64,000 bases of DNA from Musa acuminata AAA Group (GCF_036884655.1 NC_088356.1:18863501-18927500); one strand, 5' to 3'. Shown: positions 11,366 through 24,785, numbered from the stretch's first letter. Numbers and translations: made by a program. Notes: generated by a model from the sequence alone, not told the origin.

Positions 11366-13472
11366 TGTTAGGATCAAGAGCACTAAGAGGGGGGGGGGGG
11401 GGGGGGGGGGGTGAATTAGTGCAGCAAAAATCTTTCAACGATAAAAAACGTTCGAACGATAAAAATGATTTTGGTGTGAAAGTCGATTCTAAGATTACTT
11501 TAACTTAAGATCAAGCGAGATGATGTTAAAGTCAATCTATGAAGGTAGTTTGCAGTTATGATGAAAATCAGAATATAAGCGCAAACTGAAATACGACGTT
11601 CGTACGATAAAAGCGATTTCGGTATGAAAGCCGATTCGTAAACCACTTTAACTTGAGATGAAGCGAGATGCAGTTAAAGCAAAGATATAAAGGCAGTTTG
11701 CAGTTATGATGGAAATCAGAACGTAAGCGCAAACTGAAATATGATGTTCGTACGATAAAACTGATTTGCGTCTAAACGCCGATTCGGAAAGCACTGAACT
11801 TTGAAACACGTTCGTAAAAACATAGAAGGCAGTAAGCTATTGAGAAGGTTTACAGTAAAGATAAGATGCTCAAAGTAAATGCAAACCGAGATTTAGAGTG
11901 GTTCGGTCAATCTTGACCTACTCCACTTTTGGCTTCCTCCATCGACGAGGTCACCGACGTCAACTAGAGGCCTTCCTTCAATAGGCAAAGGCCAACCACC
12001 CTTTAACAGTTTCACTTCTTTTGACGGGCTTAGGAGACAACCCTTACAGAATTTTCTCTCCTCTCTTTAAAGCTCAGAACTTTGAAGAAAAGAGGGAGAA
12101 GAACTTTTGGCCTTTACAACAATTTTGAGCTCTAAAAATCACAGAACAAGATCAAGATTTCGGTGTATGTTCATTGCTTATTCAGTGCTGAATGGGTGGG
12201 GTATTTATAGGCCCCAACCCAGTTCAAATTTGGAGCTCAAAACTGTCAATTCCCGGAATTTCGGGATCTGGCGGTTGCACCTCCTGACTGGAGTGGCTGC
12301 ACCGCTTGGCAGAGCTTGAAGACTGAGCCTCTGGGCGGTGCCACCTCTGTCAGGGGCGGTTGCACCTCCTGCCAGAGCTCGAAGACCGAGCTCAGGCGGT
12401 GCCACCTCCTGACTGAGGCGGTTGCACCTCCTGCCAGAGCTCGAAGAACGAGCTCAGGCGGTGCCACCTCTTGTCAGGAGAGGTTGCACCGCCCAATCTC
12501 GCTCGGAGACTGAGCCCAGGCGGTGCCACCGCCTGGTTGGAGCGGTTGCACCTCCCAGTCTTGCTCGGAGATTGAGCCCAGGCGGTGCAACCTCCTGCCT
12601 TGGGCGGTTCAACCGCCTGGCAGAAATCAGTGTCCGAATGGGTTGATCCATTCGGCCCAATTTGGGTTTTTCAAGGGCCCAATTGCTCCAAGATTAAGTT
12701 AATGGGATCGCCTCCCATTTCCAACTGAATCATTGTGCTAACTACGATATTTCCTAAGAAATTTACTACAACTTGCTCCGATGCGTCAATCACTTCTTCC
12801 GGCGAGCTTCCGACGAACTTCTGTCGATCATCCGATGAACCCTCGGTGATGCTCCTGCGGACTTCCGGTAAAGTCCTGGACTTGCGACGATCCACTTGGC
12901 GAGTTTCGACAAGCTTCTTTGGCAAGCTCATGGACTTCTCGGATTTGTTCCCGCAGAACCTCCGACGACTATCAGAACTTTCGTCGAATTCTCGAACTCC
13001 CAACGTGATCATTGTCTTGACTCCGACGCAACTCCTGCTGCATGTCTTACTTTCGTCGTAGTTAATCCTGCACACTTAAAACAAAACTTTGATTGAGACA
13101 ATTAATCCTAAGCAATTAACCTAGTTGTCTGGCATGTCATTGGTCCCTCGACGCTTCGTCCGATTCTTCGGCGCATCGTCCTCTCCTGCACCCTATTGCC
13201 GAATCGGCCAGTTGACTCCGCAACTCCGATATCCTTAGCACAATACCCGCTCTTCTTGGCCCGATGCCTGAGTTCACGGCCCGAAGCCTTCTGTCGATAC
13301 GTCGACCGATCCACCGACCTGACGTCCAATCTTCTGACATGTTCCTCCGGCACAAATGATTTTCCTGCTTTAATTGTCTCATCCTGATCGAAGCATCCTA
13401 CGTCACTCAAAACACAGATTAAATCATAAACATATATCAAGTAGTTTCATCATCAAAATACGAGATTCAACA
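11366..13472 (-). mobile_element. Element C 5' LTR
   Basis: 2107 bp, near-identical in layout to 2418-4513. It has a G run of 23 at 11389-11411 (shorter in the partner), the 148-bp tandem pair at 11458-11753, TATA-like TATTTATA at 12202-12209, and a GC-rich palindrome array at about 12262-12622. It ends GATTCAACA, followed by the right TSD copy TAATT. Confidence 0.85.
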
Positions 13473-14342
13473 TAATTGAGTCAGTTTAGAATATAATTAG
13501 GCCAACTCATTTAGGGGCCAACTGGGCCCAAGTTTGGGCTGTGTTAGGCCAAGTGAAAGGCCCAAACAGTGACCCAAACTAGAGGAACCATCTGTGGCAT
13601 AGTCTCCGAGACTGTGTCAAGCAGTGGCACTGCCCAGACTCAGTCTCCGAGATTGTTAGGCGGTGGTACCACCCTGACCTAGTCTCCCAAGTAGTGGTAC
13701 TACCAAACTGGGCGGTGGTATCGCCTAGTGTCAGTGCTGTAGGCGATGGTATGGCCCAGCATAGGTGGTGGTACCGCCAGTACCCGAAAAATCAGGGATG
13801 AGACACTTGCAGGCTTTAAGTTTAAATCCAGTTGAGGCTTATAAATGCCCCTCTCGTCCCTAGTTAACATACACAAGAACTGAGAGCAAAAAGAAAGAAA
13901 AATTCTATTGTAATCTTGTGAGAACCCCTCTCAAAGCTCTAAGTGTTCGTGAAGTTTAAGAGAGGAGGTAGTGGGGGCGTAAATGTTGTCTCCTAAACTT
14001 ATGAAAAAGAGAAAAAGGGTATAAAAGGGTAGTTGATCTTCGCCTATTGAAGGAAGATTGTTAGTGGATGTCAGTGGCCTCGACGTAAGAGGAATTGGCG
14101 GAGTGGATGCAGGTCACGACAACCGAACCACTATAAATTCTGGTGTGTTCATTCCTTACTGCTTAATCTCTTTACTACATTCAACTTTACTTCAGTACAA
14201 ACTATCCAATCCCCTCTTCTCTATTCATTCCGAAATGGTTTTCATCGGAATCAAATTTTATCACACGAAGATTTTTAAAACCGACATTTTTATCTACTGC
14301 ATTAATTCACCCCCCACTCTTAGTGCCAACTCGATCCTGACA
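13473..14342 (+). mobile_element. Element B 5' LTR, part 2
   Basis: Resumes B's LTR after element C. It holds GGTACC-type palindromes (GGTGGTACCGCC; about 13655-13790), a TATA-like CTTATAAATGCCC at about 13839, and the conserved end CACTCTTAGTGC..GATCCTGACA. It is directly followed by the PBS. Confidence 0.8.
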
Positions 14343-14344
14343 GT

Positions 14345-14356
14345 TGGTATTAGAGC
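14345..14356 (+). other. Primer-binding site of element B
   Basis: TGGTATTAGAGC, one C-to-T difference from the lineage PBS TGGTATCAGAGC, two bases after the LTR. Confidence 0.8.
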
Positions 14357-14392
14357 TACATTTTTTCTCATTTGGCTTAACACCCAAGAGAA

Positions 14393-15344
14393 ATGGTTCT
14401 TTTTGGCTTTCAAGAGAGCTTTGTTATCGTTCGTCCTCCCATGTTCAATGGGACAGACTATACTTATTGGAAAACTCGGATGATAATTTTTTTTACTTTC
14501 CTTGATCCTTGGTTTATGGAATATTGTTGAAAACATATTTGAAAGGTCTTCTCTTCCAATGAATAATTGGAATGAGTTGGAGAAGAATACTTTCTCTTTA
14601 AATGTCAAGGCTATGAATGTCTTATTTTACGCTTTAGATAAAACTGAATTTAATCGAGTTTCTATTTGCGAAACAGCTTTTGACATTTGGCATACACTCG
14701 AAATCACACACGAAGGCACAAGTAGTGTAAAAGATTCTAAAGTTAATCTTTTGATGCATTATTTTAAATTATTTTATATGAAATCAAGCGAAACTATTAT
14801 TGACATGTACACTCGTTTTATGGATGTTGTCAATAGTTTAAAAGCTCTTGACAAATGTTTTTCAAATTTTGAACTTGTTAACAAGATATTAAGATCCCTT
14901 CCAAAAAGTTAGGATCCTAAAATCATGGCAATACAAGAATAAAAGGACTTGGACCATTTTCCCATTGAAGAACTAATTGAGTCATTAATGACCTATGAAA
15001 TGAGTTGTATGGCTCATGAAGAGCTTGAGAACAACCTTCTAAAAAACAAGAAGAATTTGGCACTTAGAACAAATGAAGACCACTCGAGAGAAAGCTCAAG
15101 TGATGATGACTATGAACTCATGACTAGAAAGCTTAAAAAGTTCATGAAACAAGAATTAAAGAATAAAAATAAACTTAAAAAGAAATTATCAAAGAAGAAG
15201 AAAGTATTCAAGGTCGCTTGGGATGAATCAAGCTCATCTGATGACGAGAAGCAAACCAACAAAGACAAGGTGGCGAACTACGCCGTAATGGTTTTCGACG
15301 ACGAGGTAACCAAAACCCCTTTACTTTATTTTAAAATTACTTGA
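14393..15344 (+). pseudogene. Broken gag of element B
   Basis: Starts at ATG 14393 at the usual ~50-base distance from the LTR. A frameshift lies around 14480-14500. The 14502-14912 stretch then reads WNIVEN, MNVLFYALDKTEFNRVS and FDIWHTLEITHEGTS, with TAG at 14910-14912 and another stop near 14940. The rest (14949-15344) reads ..SLMTYEMS.., a Ser/Asp stretch, a Lys-rich stretch and the lineage tail TPLLYFKIT. No zinc knuckle and no pol follow; element F is inserted 82 bases downstream. Confidence 0.8.
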
Positions 15345-15426
15345 TGCCTTTTAATGAGTTATTTTTTAAATTAGTTAGTAAATAAAAATTAAAAAAAATA
15401 AAAAAGCATCATGCTTCTCTTTCTAA

Positions 15427-16517
15427 CGTTGAATCTCGAATTTTGACGATGAAACCAATTGATAGTGTTTATCTAATCTGCATTTTGAGTGACGTAGGAA
15501 GCTTCGATCTGGGAGAGACAATTAAAGCAGAAAGAATCATGTTGGGCCGGAGAGAAACATGTCAGAAGATTGGACGTCGAGCCGGAGGATCGGTCGACGT
15601 ATCGATAGAAGGCCTCGAGCCATGGCTTCGGGCATCGGGCCAAGAAGAGCATAAATTTTACTAAGGAAATCAGAGTTGCGGAGGTCAACTAGCCGATTGG
15701 GCAATAGGCCGCAAGATAGGATGAAGCGCCGAAAATCGGATGAAGCGCCGAAGAATCGGACGAAGCACCGATGAACTAATGATAGGCCGGACAATATTTG
15801 ATTTAAGCCTTATAATAATTATCTAGATCAAAATAGGCTTTAAGTGTGTAGGATTAACTATGATAGCAAGGCATAAAGCAAACTAAAGTCCCGATGTCAA
15901 GAACGAGATTTTGTGGGGAGTTCGAGAGTTTGTCGGAAGTCTGGACGTTCGTCGGAAGTTCTGCCGGAATTGACCGAGAAGTCTAGGAGCTTGCCAAAGA
16001 AGCTCATCGGAACTCACTAAGAAGATCATCATGAAGTCTAGGAGCTTGTTGGGAGTCCACTGGAACATTGCCGAGAGATCGTCGAAAGTTCGTCGGAAGA
16101 TCGCTGGAAACTCGCCGGAAGAAACCTAGACTTATGGACTTATTTAGCTTAGTAAATGTCTTAAAATTTATAGTTAGCACATAATTGGGTTAAAATTGGG
16201 CTATCTCAATTAGGGGTCAATTGGGCCTAAGTTTGGACTGTGTTGGGCCAAGTGCAAGGCACAAACAATGACCCAACAGGTGGAACCGATGTGGCACAAT
16301 CTCCGAGACTGTGTCAGGCAATGATACCACCAATCTGGGCAGTGGTACCAACCAGACTCAGTCTCCGAGACTATCAAGCGGTGGTACCGCCCAAACACAG
16401 TCTCTAAGAGACTATCAAGCGGTGGTACCACTAGATTGGGTGGTGGTACCGCCAAATTGGGCAGTGGTACAACCCAGTGTCAGTGTCAGTATCAGTGCTG
16501 CAGGTGGTGGTACCGCT
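15427..16517 (+). mobile_element. Element F 5' LTR, part 1
   Basis: Starts CGTTGAATCTCG and carries the shared U3 text and GGTACC-type palindromes (about 16310-16515). It ends at CCGCT (16513-16517), the left target copy of element D. Confidence 0.8.
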
Positions 16518-18029
16518 TGTTAGGAAAAGAGTCGGCACTAAGAGGGGGGGTGAATTAGTGCAACGGTAAAAATTATGTCGGTTCAAAACATCATTGCGAT
16601 TAAATCTGTTTCCGATGAAAAATCATTTCGTAAAGGTAATAACTTTGAAAGTGCATTGAAGAGCATAGTGGATGTAAAGCAAGTAAAATGGTTTGCAGTT
16701 AAAGTAAATTGCTCAAGAGAAACACAAACCAGATTTTTATAGTGGTTCGGTCGTCGTGACCTACATCCACTCCGCTGATTCCTCTTCCTTCAATAGGCGA
16801 AGACCAACCACCTTTTACACCCCTCTTCTCCTTTTCACAGGTTTAGGAGATAACCTTTTACAACCCTCTTTTACAAGGTATCCCTCTCACACCTCCCTTA
16901 GAACTCTAACTAAGCTTTGGGAGGAGGGAACTAAACTTTCTAAGCTTTACAACTTTAGAATCACAGAGTTCTGCTCAATATTTCTTACTTATCCATGCAG
17001 GAATAGCTGAGGTATTTATAGGCCCCAAATATATTCAAATTTGGAGCCCAAAATTTAAACCCTCAAAATTATAGGGTACGAGCGGTACCACCACCTATAG
17101 CTTGACATTGGGTGGTACCACTGCCCAGACTAGTGGTGCCACTGCCCAGGTAGTCTCGGAGACTTTACAGAGACTGTGCCACTACGGTTTCACCTGTTTG
17201 GTCATTGTTTGGACCTTTCTCTTGGCCCAACACAGCCCAAACTTGGCCCAATTGTTCCCTAATTGGGTTGGCCAAATTATAATCCCAATTATGTGCTAGC
17301 TACGAATTTTAAGACATTTACTAAGCTAAACAAAGTCTGTAAATCTAGGTTTCTTCTAACGAGCTTTCGACGATCTTTCAGTGAACTTCCGACGATCTCT
17401 CAGCAATGTTCCAGCGGACTCCCGACAAGCTCTTGGACTTCACAATGATCTTCTTGGTGAGTTCTAATGAGCTTCTTTGGCAAGCTCCAAGACTTCTCGT
17501 TTAATTCCGACAGAACTTCCGATGAACGTCCGGACTTCCGACAAACTCTCGAACTCCCAATGAAATCGCGTTCTTGACTCCGAGACTTTATTTTGCTTTA
17601 TGCCTTGCTATCATAGTTAATCTTGCACATGTAAAAACATACTTCGATCTAGATAATTATTACTGAGAATGAATCATATTGTCCAGTATGTCATTGGTCC
17701 ATCGACACTTCGTCTGATTCTTTGACGTATCGTCCTCTCTTGCAGCCTATTGCCCAATCGATCAATTGACCTCCGTAACTTCGATATCCTTGGTGCAATT
17801 TCTACTCTTTTTAACCTGATGCCTGAATCCATGGCCCGAAGCCTTTTGTCGATACGTCATTTGATCATCCGGCTAGATGTTCAATCTTCTGACATGTTCC
17901 ACCGGCCCAACATGATTATTCCTGCTTTAATTGTCTCATCCTGATCGAAGCATCCTGCATCACTCAAAACACAAATCAATTCATCAACACTTATCAATTG
18001 TTTTCATCATCAAAATCCGAGATTCAACA
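16518..18029 (-). mobile_element. Element D 3' LTR
   Basis: 1512 bp, from TGTTAGGAAAAGAGTCGGC to GAGATTCAACA. TATA-like TATTTATA at 17013-17020. It pairs with 21791-23340. The shared AAAAGAGTCGG end separates D (with F, whose far end also reads ..GACTC..) from the C, E and H types. Confidence 0.8.
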
Positions 18030-20796
18030 ATCACCCCCTTTTTGATGATAACAACTAATTGATGACGGAGTTTAAACTTAACTCCCAAAGTTTAAACAAA
18101 CTCCCCCTATCAATATTCCATATTGATAGAACTCTTGGATTCAAAAATCCAAGCAACATGTTATCATAAAACTTATGCATAACATCATACTTCTCCCCCT
18201 TTGTTATCAACAAAAAGGAGAAGTGCAACTTTCAAGATGTTTGAGATATAAGTTCAAATCATTGCATAATAAACAGAATTTCCAGTTTTATCATCATGCA
18301 AGCTAGCAAAAATTTGTATCATTTTAGGTTTGTAAATTTTGCTATATGTGCAAGTTTAGCATGCTTTGCTTCTTGAGATAAGCAAGATAGTACTATTGCT
18401 TCTCTTGAGATTGCAAGCTAGCAAATCTTAGTGATGTTCAAGATAGCAAATTCTACATCATGTTAGAATATGTAAGCTAGCAAATTTATATCATTTTATA
18501 GTATGCAAGCTATCAAATTTTACACATATTAAAGTTAGCAAAATTTTACATTTTTGAGATATTCAAGATAGACTATTTGTCCTCTTCTTGAAATGTGTAA
18601 CTTAGCAAACATTGCTTCTTTTGAGATTTGTAAGATAGCACTTCTTGCTTCTCTTTTGAGATTATCAAGCTAGCAAGTTTGCCTCTTTTCATGATGTGCA
18701 TGCTAGAAATTCTTTCTCCCTCTGTCATTGGCAAAAAGAGGGGAATAACAAAATAATGGTGCAATTCATCAATTTTTAAATTATGACAAAAATAAAGTGT
18801 CATTCTTATTTCAATATGTCATAATTGAGATAAATCTTGACTTTAAATTGAATTCAAGTCAATACAATTTTAATCATGATTCACATCATATGCAATACAT
18901 CATGTACATCATTTTAATAAAATCATAAGTATTGCATGTATCGTTTCAAATCATAAATATTTCATATCATGATGGTACCAATTTTGTGAAATTACATCCT
19001 ACCATGAATGATCAAAACTTTTCCCCATTTTATCATTATAAACAAAAAAGAAGAAGGGAAGAACATAATGATATAAAATATTTCAATCATTTCAAGGCAT
19101 ACAAGCCATAAATACAAAGAAATCATGTCATGAAAGATAAGATCATATATCATTTTTGACAAATTTCTTCTTTTGTAAATAGAAAGCATGATAGGAAAAG
19201 AAGACTCAAGTTATAATTCTAAGAATTCACAAGAAAAATCATGTTTCATTTGCCAAAAGGATTATCGATTCATGCATTTGAATAAATATTTTTAAAGCAT
19301 CACTTCAACTCATTCAATTTGTTAAATCAACAAAGTCCCTTTCAAGAGATTCAAAATGAAATGAAGAGATTTATCGATCTCTTGAAATGCTGGTGATTTC
19401 CTTTCTCCCCTTTGTCATTGTAAATAAGAAAGAAGAAGATGGGAATAGCATAAAGGTTTAAATATTCAAGTCATCACATGAAAGATATCAAGAAAAATTT
19501 AGTGATAAGATATACTTCATGAATATAAGAAATTTTACATAATAAAACTCAAGTCATAAACATTGATAAATGATTCGATTGGATATAACATCTTATTATT
19601 AAAATGAATCATACGAAAATAAATCCAAAATCATCATGTAAAATCATCAAAATCTTTTTCATAGTCCAAGAGATTCATAGGTTCATTATGATAATTTTCT
19701 TCTTTAAACGATAAAATCATATGAGAAAAAAAAATGATCATATAAAATACATCTCATGTCATAAACATGAATAAATTAAGTGTTTGGTTAAATATGAAAT
19801 CAAATTGTCAAATCCAAAATGATCATCAAAATCACTTTTCATATAATTTAATGAAAGTAACATAAATAGATTAAAAATAGCTCAAGTTCTTTTAGTTCCA
19901 AATTTTATGATTGATTTCATGTTCAAGTTTTTCATACAAAGGCCATGCTTCATTATTTATAATCAAAAAAATAATATGGAAATCATAGAAATCATCAAAC
20001 TCAATAAACCCAAAAGGCATCATTACTTCAAATCACCATGCATAATTATAAAATCGTCAAATCAAAATCATGTTCAAGAGATTCACAAAAGTGATACAAA
20101 TAGATTCATTAATCTCCTTTTTGGAAAACTCGATAAAGTAGGGAAAAAGAAATCTTTCAAGGAGAAACCTATCCTCTTTTTAGTTGTTTCAATTCATATG
20201 ATTTATTTCATTTATGCCAAGTAAATACATGCATCAACGTTTAAAACCGAAAGTGCAAGATTTATTACGTCAAAGATCAATAAGGCATAAATCACAAAAA
20301 TCATCATGCATCATTTCTAAATCTCATGCATAGTATAAAATCACCAAGCATGGTACCAAAACATTAAATATTTTTATTACATAATTACATTATGCATCAT
20401 CAAAATTGATTTCATTAAACATAAAGCATTTTTCATCAAGATCATTTTGTTTGTTGTAGCCATGCATTTTTCTTTTTAGGTGAATCTAAATTTTCATACT
20501 TAGTTTCCATACAAAAGCCATGCATCATCATTTATAATCGGAAGGCAATATGAAAATCATTAAAATATACATTATTGCTTCTTAAACACATACATAAGAT
20601 TAATTATATTTGGTGTGCAAGCATTAGATTAACATTTTATTGTATTTTCATAAAACATACAATTTTCATGATCATTTTCAACTAGAAGGATAAGCATGAT
20701 TCCTAATTTTTTGTATTTTCATTACATTATTAAACATGTAATTTTTAAGAAAAATATTTTTTTCTAAACTAAATTAAAAATAACTCATGAAAAGCA
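18030..20796 (-). mobile_element. AT-rich non-coding interior of element D
   Basis: Begins with the PPT complement (ATCACCCCCTTTTTGATGAT, 18030-18049). A second PPT-like block is at about 18192-18206 (CTCCCCCTTTGTTATC). The degenerate GCTAGC / AAGATAGC repeats lie at about 18300-18700. The rest is AT-rich with no credible gene. Confidence 0.7.
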
Positions 20797-21741
20797 TTAT
20801 GTAATTTCAAAGTAAACTAAGGGCATTTTGATTACCTCATCATCGAAAGCCGTTAAGGCGTAGTTTGCAACCTCGCCTTTATTGATTTTCTCCTCGTCTT
20901 TGGATGAGCTCGATTTATCCCAATGTGCTTCTCTCTTCTTGCGTTCATAGCAAGTAGTTGTATTCTTTTTGTTCTTTAATTTTTGTTTCATGAACTTTTA
21001 AATTTCTTAGTGAGAAGTTCAAGTTTACTATCACTTGAGCTTATACTCGAGTGGTCTTCTTTTGTTTGAAGTGCTAAATCTTTCATGTTCATTGGAAGGT
21101 GGTTCTCATGTTCATCAAGTGCCACATTAGTCATTTCATAGGTCATCAAAGACCCGATAAGTTCTTTGAGAGTGAAATAGTTCAAGTTTTTTTATTCTTG
21201 AATAGTCATTACTTTTGAATCCCAAGTTTTAGAAAGTGATCTTAAGATCTTGTTAATGAGTTCAAAATCTGAAAAACTTTTACCAAGTGCTTTTAAACCA
21301 TTAACGATATCCGTAAAATGGGTGTACATGTCTCCAATGGTTTCGCTTGGTTTCATATGAAACAATTCAAAATCATGCATTAAAATATTAATCTTGGAGT
21401 CTTTTACTCTACTAGTGCCTTCGTGTATGGTTTCAAGAATACGCCAAATATCGAAAGCCGTTTCACAAGTAGAAACCCGATTGAACTCAGTTTTGTCTAA
21501 GGCGCAAAATAGAGCATTCATCGCTCTAGCATTTAAAGAAAAAGTATTCTTATTCAAATCACTCCAATGGTTCATTGGATGAGAAGACCTTCAAAAATCA
21601 TTTTCAATAATATTTCATAAAATAAGGTTTAAGGAAAGCAAGAAAACTCTCATATGAGTTTTCCAATAAGTGTAGTCTGTCCCATTGAACAAGGGAGGAT
21701 GAATGAGAGAGTGGACCTTCTTGAAAGCCAAAAAGAGCCAT
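20797..21741 (-). pseudogene. Multiply broken gag of element D
   Basis: ATG at 21741 (minus strand). The first ~55 codons contain stops. The stretch 21192-21575 reads MNALFCALDKTEFNRVS, FDIWRILETIHEGTSRVKDS and DMYTHFTDIVNGLKALG, ending in TAA at 21189-21191. The frame continues to about 20988, shifts, and finishes in the basic stretch and the lineage tail MPLVYFEIT at 20797. A cysteine-tyrosine pair (TTCYERKKRE) is all that is left of the knuckle region. Confidence 0.75.
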
Positions 21742-21776
21742 TTCTCTTGGGTGTTAAACCAAATGAGAAATATGAG

Positions 21777-21788
21777 GCTTTGATACTA
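21777..21788 (-). other. Primer-binding site of element D, decayed
   Basis: GCTTTGATACTA on the + strand, two transitions away from GCTCTGATACCA, two bases from the 5' LTR of D. Confidence 0.75.
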
Positions 21789-21790
21789 AT

Positions 21791-23340
21791 TGTTAGGAAA
21801 AGAGTCGGTACTAAGACGGGGGGGGTGAATTAGTGCAGCGGTAAAAATTATGTCGATTCAAAACTTTGTTGTGATTAAATCCGTTTCCGACAAAAAATCA
21901 TTTCGTAAAGGTAATAACTTTGAAAGTGCATAGAAGAGCATAGTGGATGTAAAGCAAGTAAAGTGGTTTGCAGTTAAAGTAAATTGCTCAAGAGAAACGC
22001 AAACCAGATTTTTATAGTAGTTCGATCGTCGTGACCTACATCCACTCCACCGATTCCTATTCTGTCAAGGCCACCGGCATCCGCTATCAGTCTTCTTTTA
22101 ATAGGTAAAGACAAACCACCTTTTACACCCCTCTTCTCCTTTTCACAGGTTTAGGAGACAACCTTTTATAACCCTCTTTTACAAGGTATCTCTCTCACAC
22201 CTCCCTTAGAACTCTCACTAAGCTTTGGGAGGAGGGAACTAAACTTTCTAAGCTTTACAACTTTAGAATCACAGAGTTTTGCTCAATATTTCTTACTTAT
22301 CTATGCAAGAATAGCTGGGGTATTTATAGGCCCCAAATGGAATCAAATTTGGAGCCCAAAATTCAAACCCCTAAAATTTCAAGGTACGGGTAGTACCACC
22401 GCCTGCACTGGGCGGTACCACCGCCTGTAGCCTGACATTGGGCAGTACCACCACCTAGACTGGTGGTACCATCGCCCAGGCAGTCTCAGAGACTTTGCAG
22501 AGATTGTGCCATGATGGTTTCACTTGTTTGGTCATTGTTTGGGCTTTTCTCTTAGCCCAACACAACCCAAACTTGGCCCAACTATCCCCTAATTGGGTTG
22601 GCCCAATTATAATCTCAATTATGTGCTAATTATGAATTTTAAGACATTTACTAAGCAAAATAAAGTCTGTAAGTCTAGGTTTCTTCCGACGAGCTTCCAG
22701 CGATCTTCCAACAAACTTCCGGCGATCTCTCAGCAATGTTCCAACGGACTCCCGGCCAGCTCTTGGACTTCACGACGATCTTTATGGTGAGTTCCAACGA
22801 GCTTCTTTGGTAAACTCTGAGACTTCTCAATCAATTCTGATAGAACTTCCGACAAACTCTAGAACTCCCAACGAAATCGCGTTTTTGACTCCGGGACTTT
22901 ATTTTACTTTATGCCTTGCTATCGTAGTTAATCTTGCACATGTAAAAACATACTTTGATCTAGACGATTATTACTAAGCATGAATCATGTTGTCCGGTAT
23001 GTCATTGGTCCATCGACGCTTCGTCCGATTCTTCAACGTATAGTCCTCTCTTGCGGCCTATTGCCCACTCGGCCAGTTGACCTCCGCAACTCTGATATCC
23101 TTGGCATAATCTCTACTCTTCTTAGCCCGATGCCCGAATCCATGGCCCGAAGCCTTCTGTCGATATGTCATCCGATCCTCCAGCCAGACGTCCAATCTTC
23201 TAACATGTTCCACCGGCCCAACATGATTCTTCTTACTTTAATTGTCTCATCCTGATTGAAGCATCCAGCGTCACTCAAAATGCAGATCAATTTATAAACA
23301 CTTATCAATTAGTTTCATCATCAAAATTCGAGATTCAACA
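21791..23340 (-). mobile_element. Element D 5' LTR
   Basis: 1550 bp. TATA-like TATTTATA at 22321-22328. It has GGTACC-type palindromes upstream of it (about 22390-22480) and the end GAGATTCAACA. It is more diverged from its partner than the E or H LTR pairs are. Confidence 0.8.
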
Positions 23341-23480
23341 CTGCCCAACATAGGCGATGATACCGCCAGTATCTAGAGAACCCGGGATGAGATATTTTTA
23401 GGCTCCAAGTTTGAATCCACTTGAGGCCTATAAATACCCCTCTCATCCCTAGTTAACACACATAAGTACAGAGAATTTAA
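23341..23480 (+). mobile_element. Element F 5' LTR, part 2
   Basis: Short piece between D and E. It contains the TATA-like CCTATAAATACCCC at about 23428 and ends in TTTAA (23476-23480), the left target copy of element E. It reads on into 31774 when E is removed, as judged by the uninterrupted copy at 45150-45290. Confidence 0.85.
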
Positions 23481-24765
23481 TGTTAGGATCGGAGCGGCAC
23501 TAAGAGGGGGGGGGTGAATTAGTGCAGCGGATTAAAACTTCGATTTTTAATAAAAATCTTTCGTACGTTAAGAACGAAACTTGAGAAATTTAACTTGAAG
23601 GCGTATTCTTAAAGTTGCGCAGCAAGAGTAATGAGGAACTAAAGCAGTAAGAAGATTTGCAGTAATGTAAATGACAATAATAAAAAGCAAACCAGAGATT
23701 ACGCCGATTTTTAGAGTGGTTCGGTCAAATGACCTACTCCACTTGCGAGGCCCCTCTTCGATGAGGCTCCCACCTTCCACTAGCAAGTCTCTTGAAATGG
23801 AAGGGTAAACACCCCTCTTACAACCTTTTACAAGCAGCTCAACCTCTTACAAATTTTCAATAAGAAAGGAGGAGGAGAACTCTCTAGCAAATTGAAAACA
23901 AGACTTGCTAAGACTTTCTAAGACTTTTCTCTCAATCAAAAATGCTTCTCAAAAGTTGTAACCTCAGCTGAGATTTGAGGGGTATTTATAGGCCTCAATA
24001 GGATTCAAATTTTGGGCTTCAAAATTTGAATTTTCTTAGGGTTTCCGGTGCTGGAGGTGCCACCGCCCAACTAGGCGGTGCCACCGCCCAGCGCTCGAGT
24101 GCTGGACGGTGCAACCGCCCAGCCAAGGAGGTGTCACCGCCCAGCTCTCGGGTGCTGGGCGGTGCCACCGCCCAGCTAGGCGGTGCCACCGCCTACAGTG
24201 TTTTCAGCCCAACTACAGTGTTTTCAGCCACTAGTTGGGCTTCAATCTTGGCTCTCTAGTTCGCTGGTTTAGCTTAATTTTTAGCCTAAACCAACTCTGA
24301 CTTTGGGCCCAGTTGACCCCTAACCAGGATATAGGATTATCTCTTAATCCTAATCCTAATTACAAGTGGACTACATAACCAAAACACATCCTAAGCAAAT
24401 TTTCAACCGCAAACGTCGAGTCTTGTTCCGGCGAGCTTTCCGACGAACTTCTTCCGACGGACTCCCTGCAAGCTCCCAATCTTTGTGATGACTTTTAACG
24501 AGTAGCCGAGCCTTCTCGGTGATCTCCGCGAGCCTCCGACGATTTCTTCGGCGAACTTCCGACACGTTCCCGATTTCTTCTCGGATGGTTCCGGCAGCAT
24601 CTCCGATGATTCTTCGGTCTCTTAAACGTCCATCGAGCTCGACTCCGGTATCCTTGCTTTATGTTTTCTGGTTATCGTAGTTAATCCTGCACACTTAACT
24701 CAATAATATGGATTAGATCAATTAACCCACCAATTGATTATATCATCAAAATCCGAGATTCAACA
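23481..24765 (-). mobile_element. Element E 3' LTR
   Basis: 1285 bp, TGTTAGGATCGGAGCGGC to GAGATTCAACA. TATA-like TATTTATA at 23983-23990. GGCGGTGCCACCGCC palindromes at about 24054-24195. The PPT abuts at 24766. Confidence 0.95.
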
Positions 24766-24785
24766 ATCTCCCCCTTTTTGATGAT
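24766..24785 (-). other. Polypurine tract of element E
   Basis: The + strand reads ATCTCCCCCTTTTTGATGAT; the element strand is AAAAAGGGGGAGAT directly before the 3' LTR. This is the expected plus-strand primer of reverse transcription. Confidence 0.85.

Larger units (their letters stand above)
2418..13472 (-). mobile_element. Element C: non-autonomous copia element, with element I inside
   Basis: Perfect 5-bp TSD TAATT (2413-2417 and 13473-13477), inserted in B's 5' LTR. Minus-strand order: 5' LTR 11366-13472, PBS 11352-11363, gag 10356-11315, short AT-rich interior 9989-10355, then element I, whose interior runs directly into the 3' LTR at 2418-4513. The two outer LTRs (2107 and 2096 bp) are very similar. 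C has a gag remnant but no pol. The interior between C's own gag and its 3' LTR cannot be separated from that of element I. Confidence 0.8.
16518..23340 (-). mobile_element. Element D: non-autonomous copia element
   Basis: 6.8 kb, minus strand. LTRs are 16518-18029 (3') and 21791-23340 (5'), with PBS at 21777-21788 and a PPT next to 18029. Flanks CCGCT and CTGCC each differ by one C/T change from a common CCGCC, which is also what other LTR copies have at this place, so this is a decayed TSD. The gag is multiply broken and there is no pol. Confidence 0.8.
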
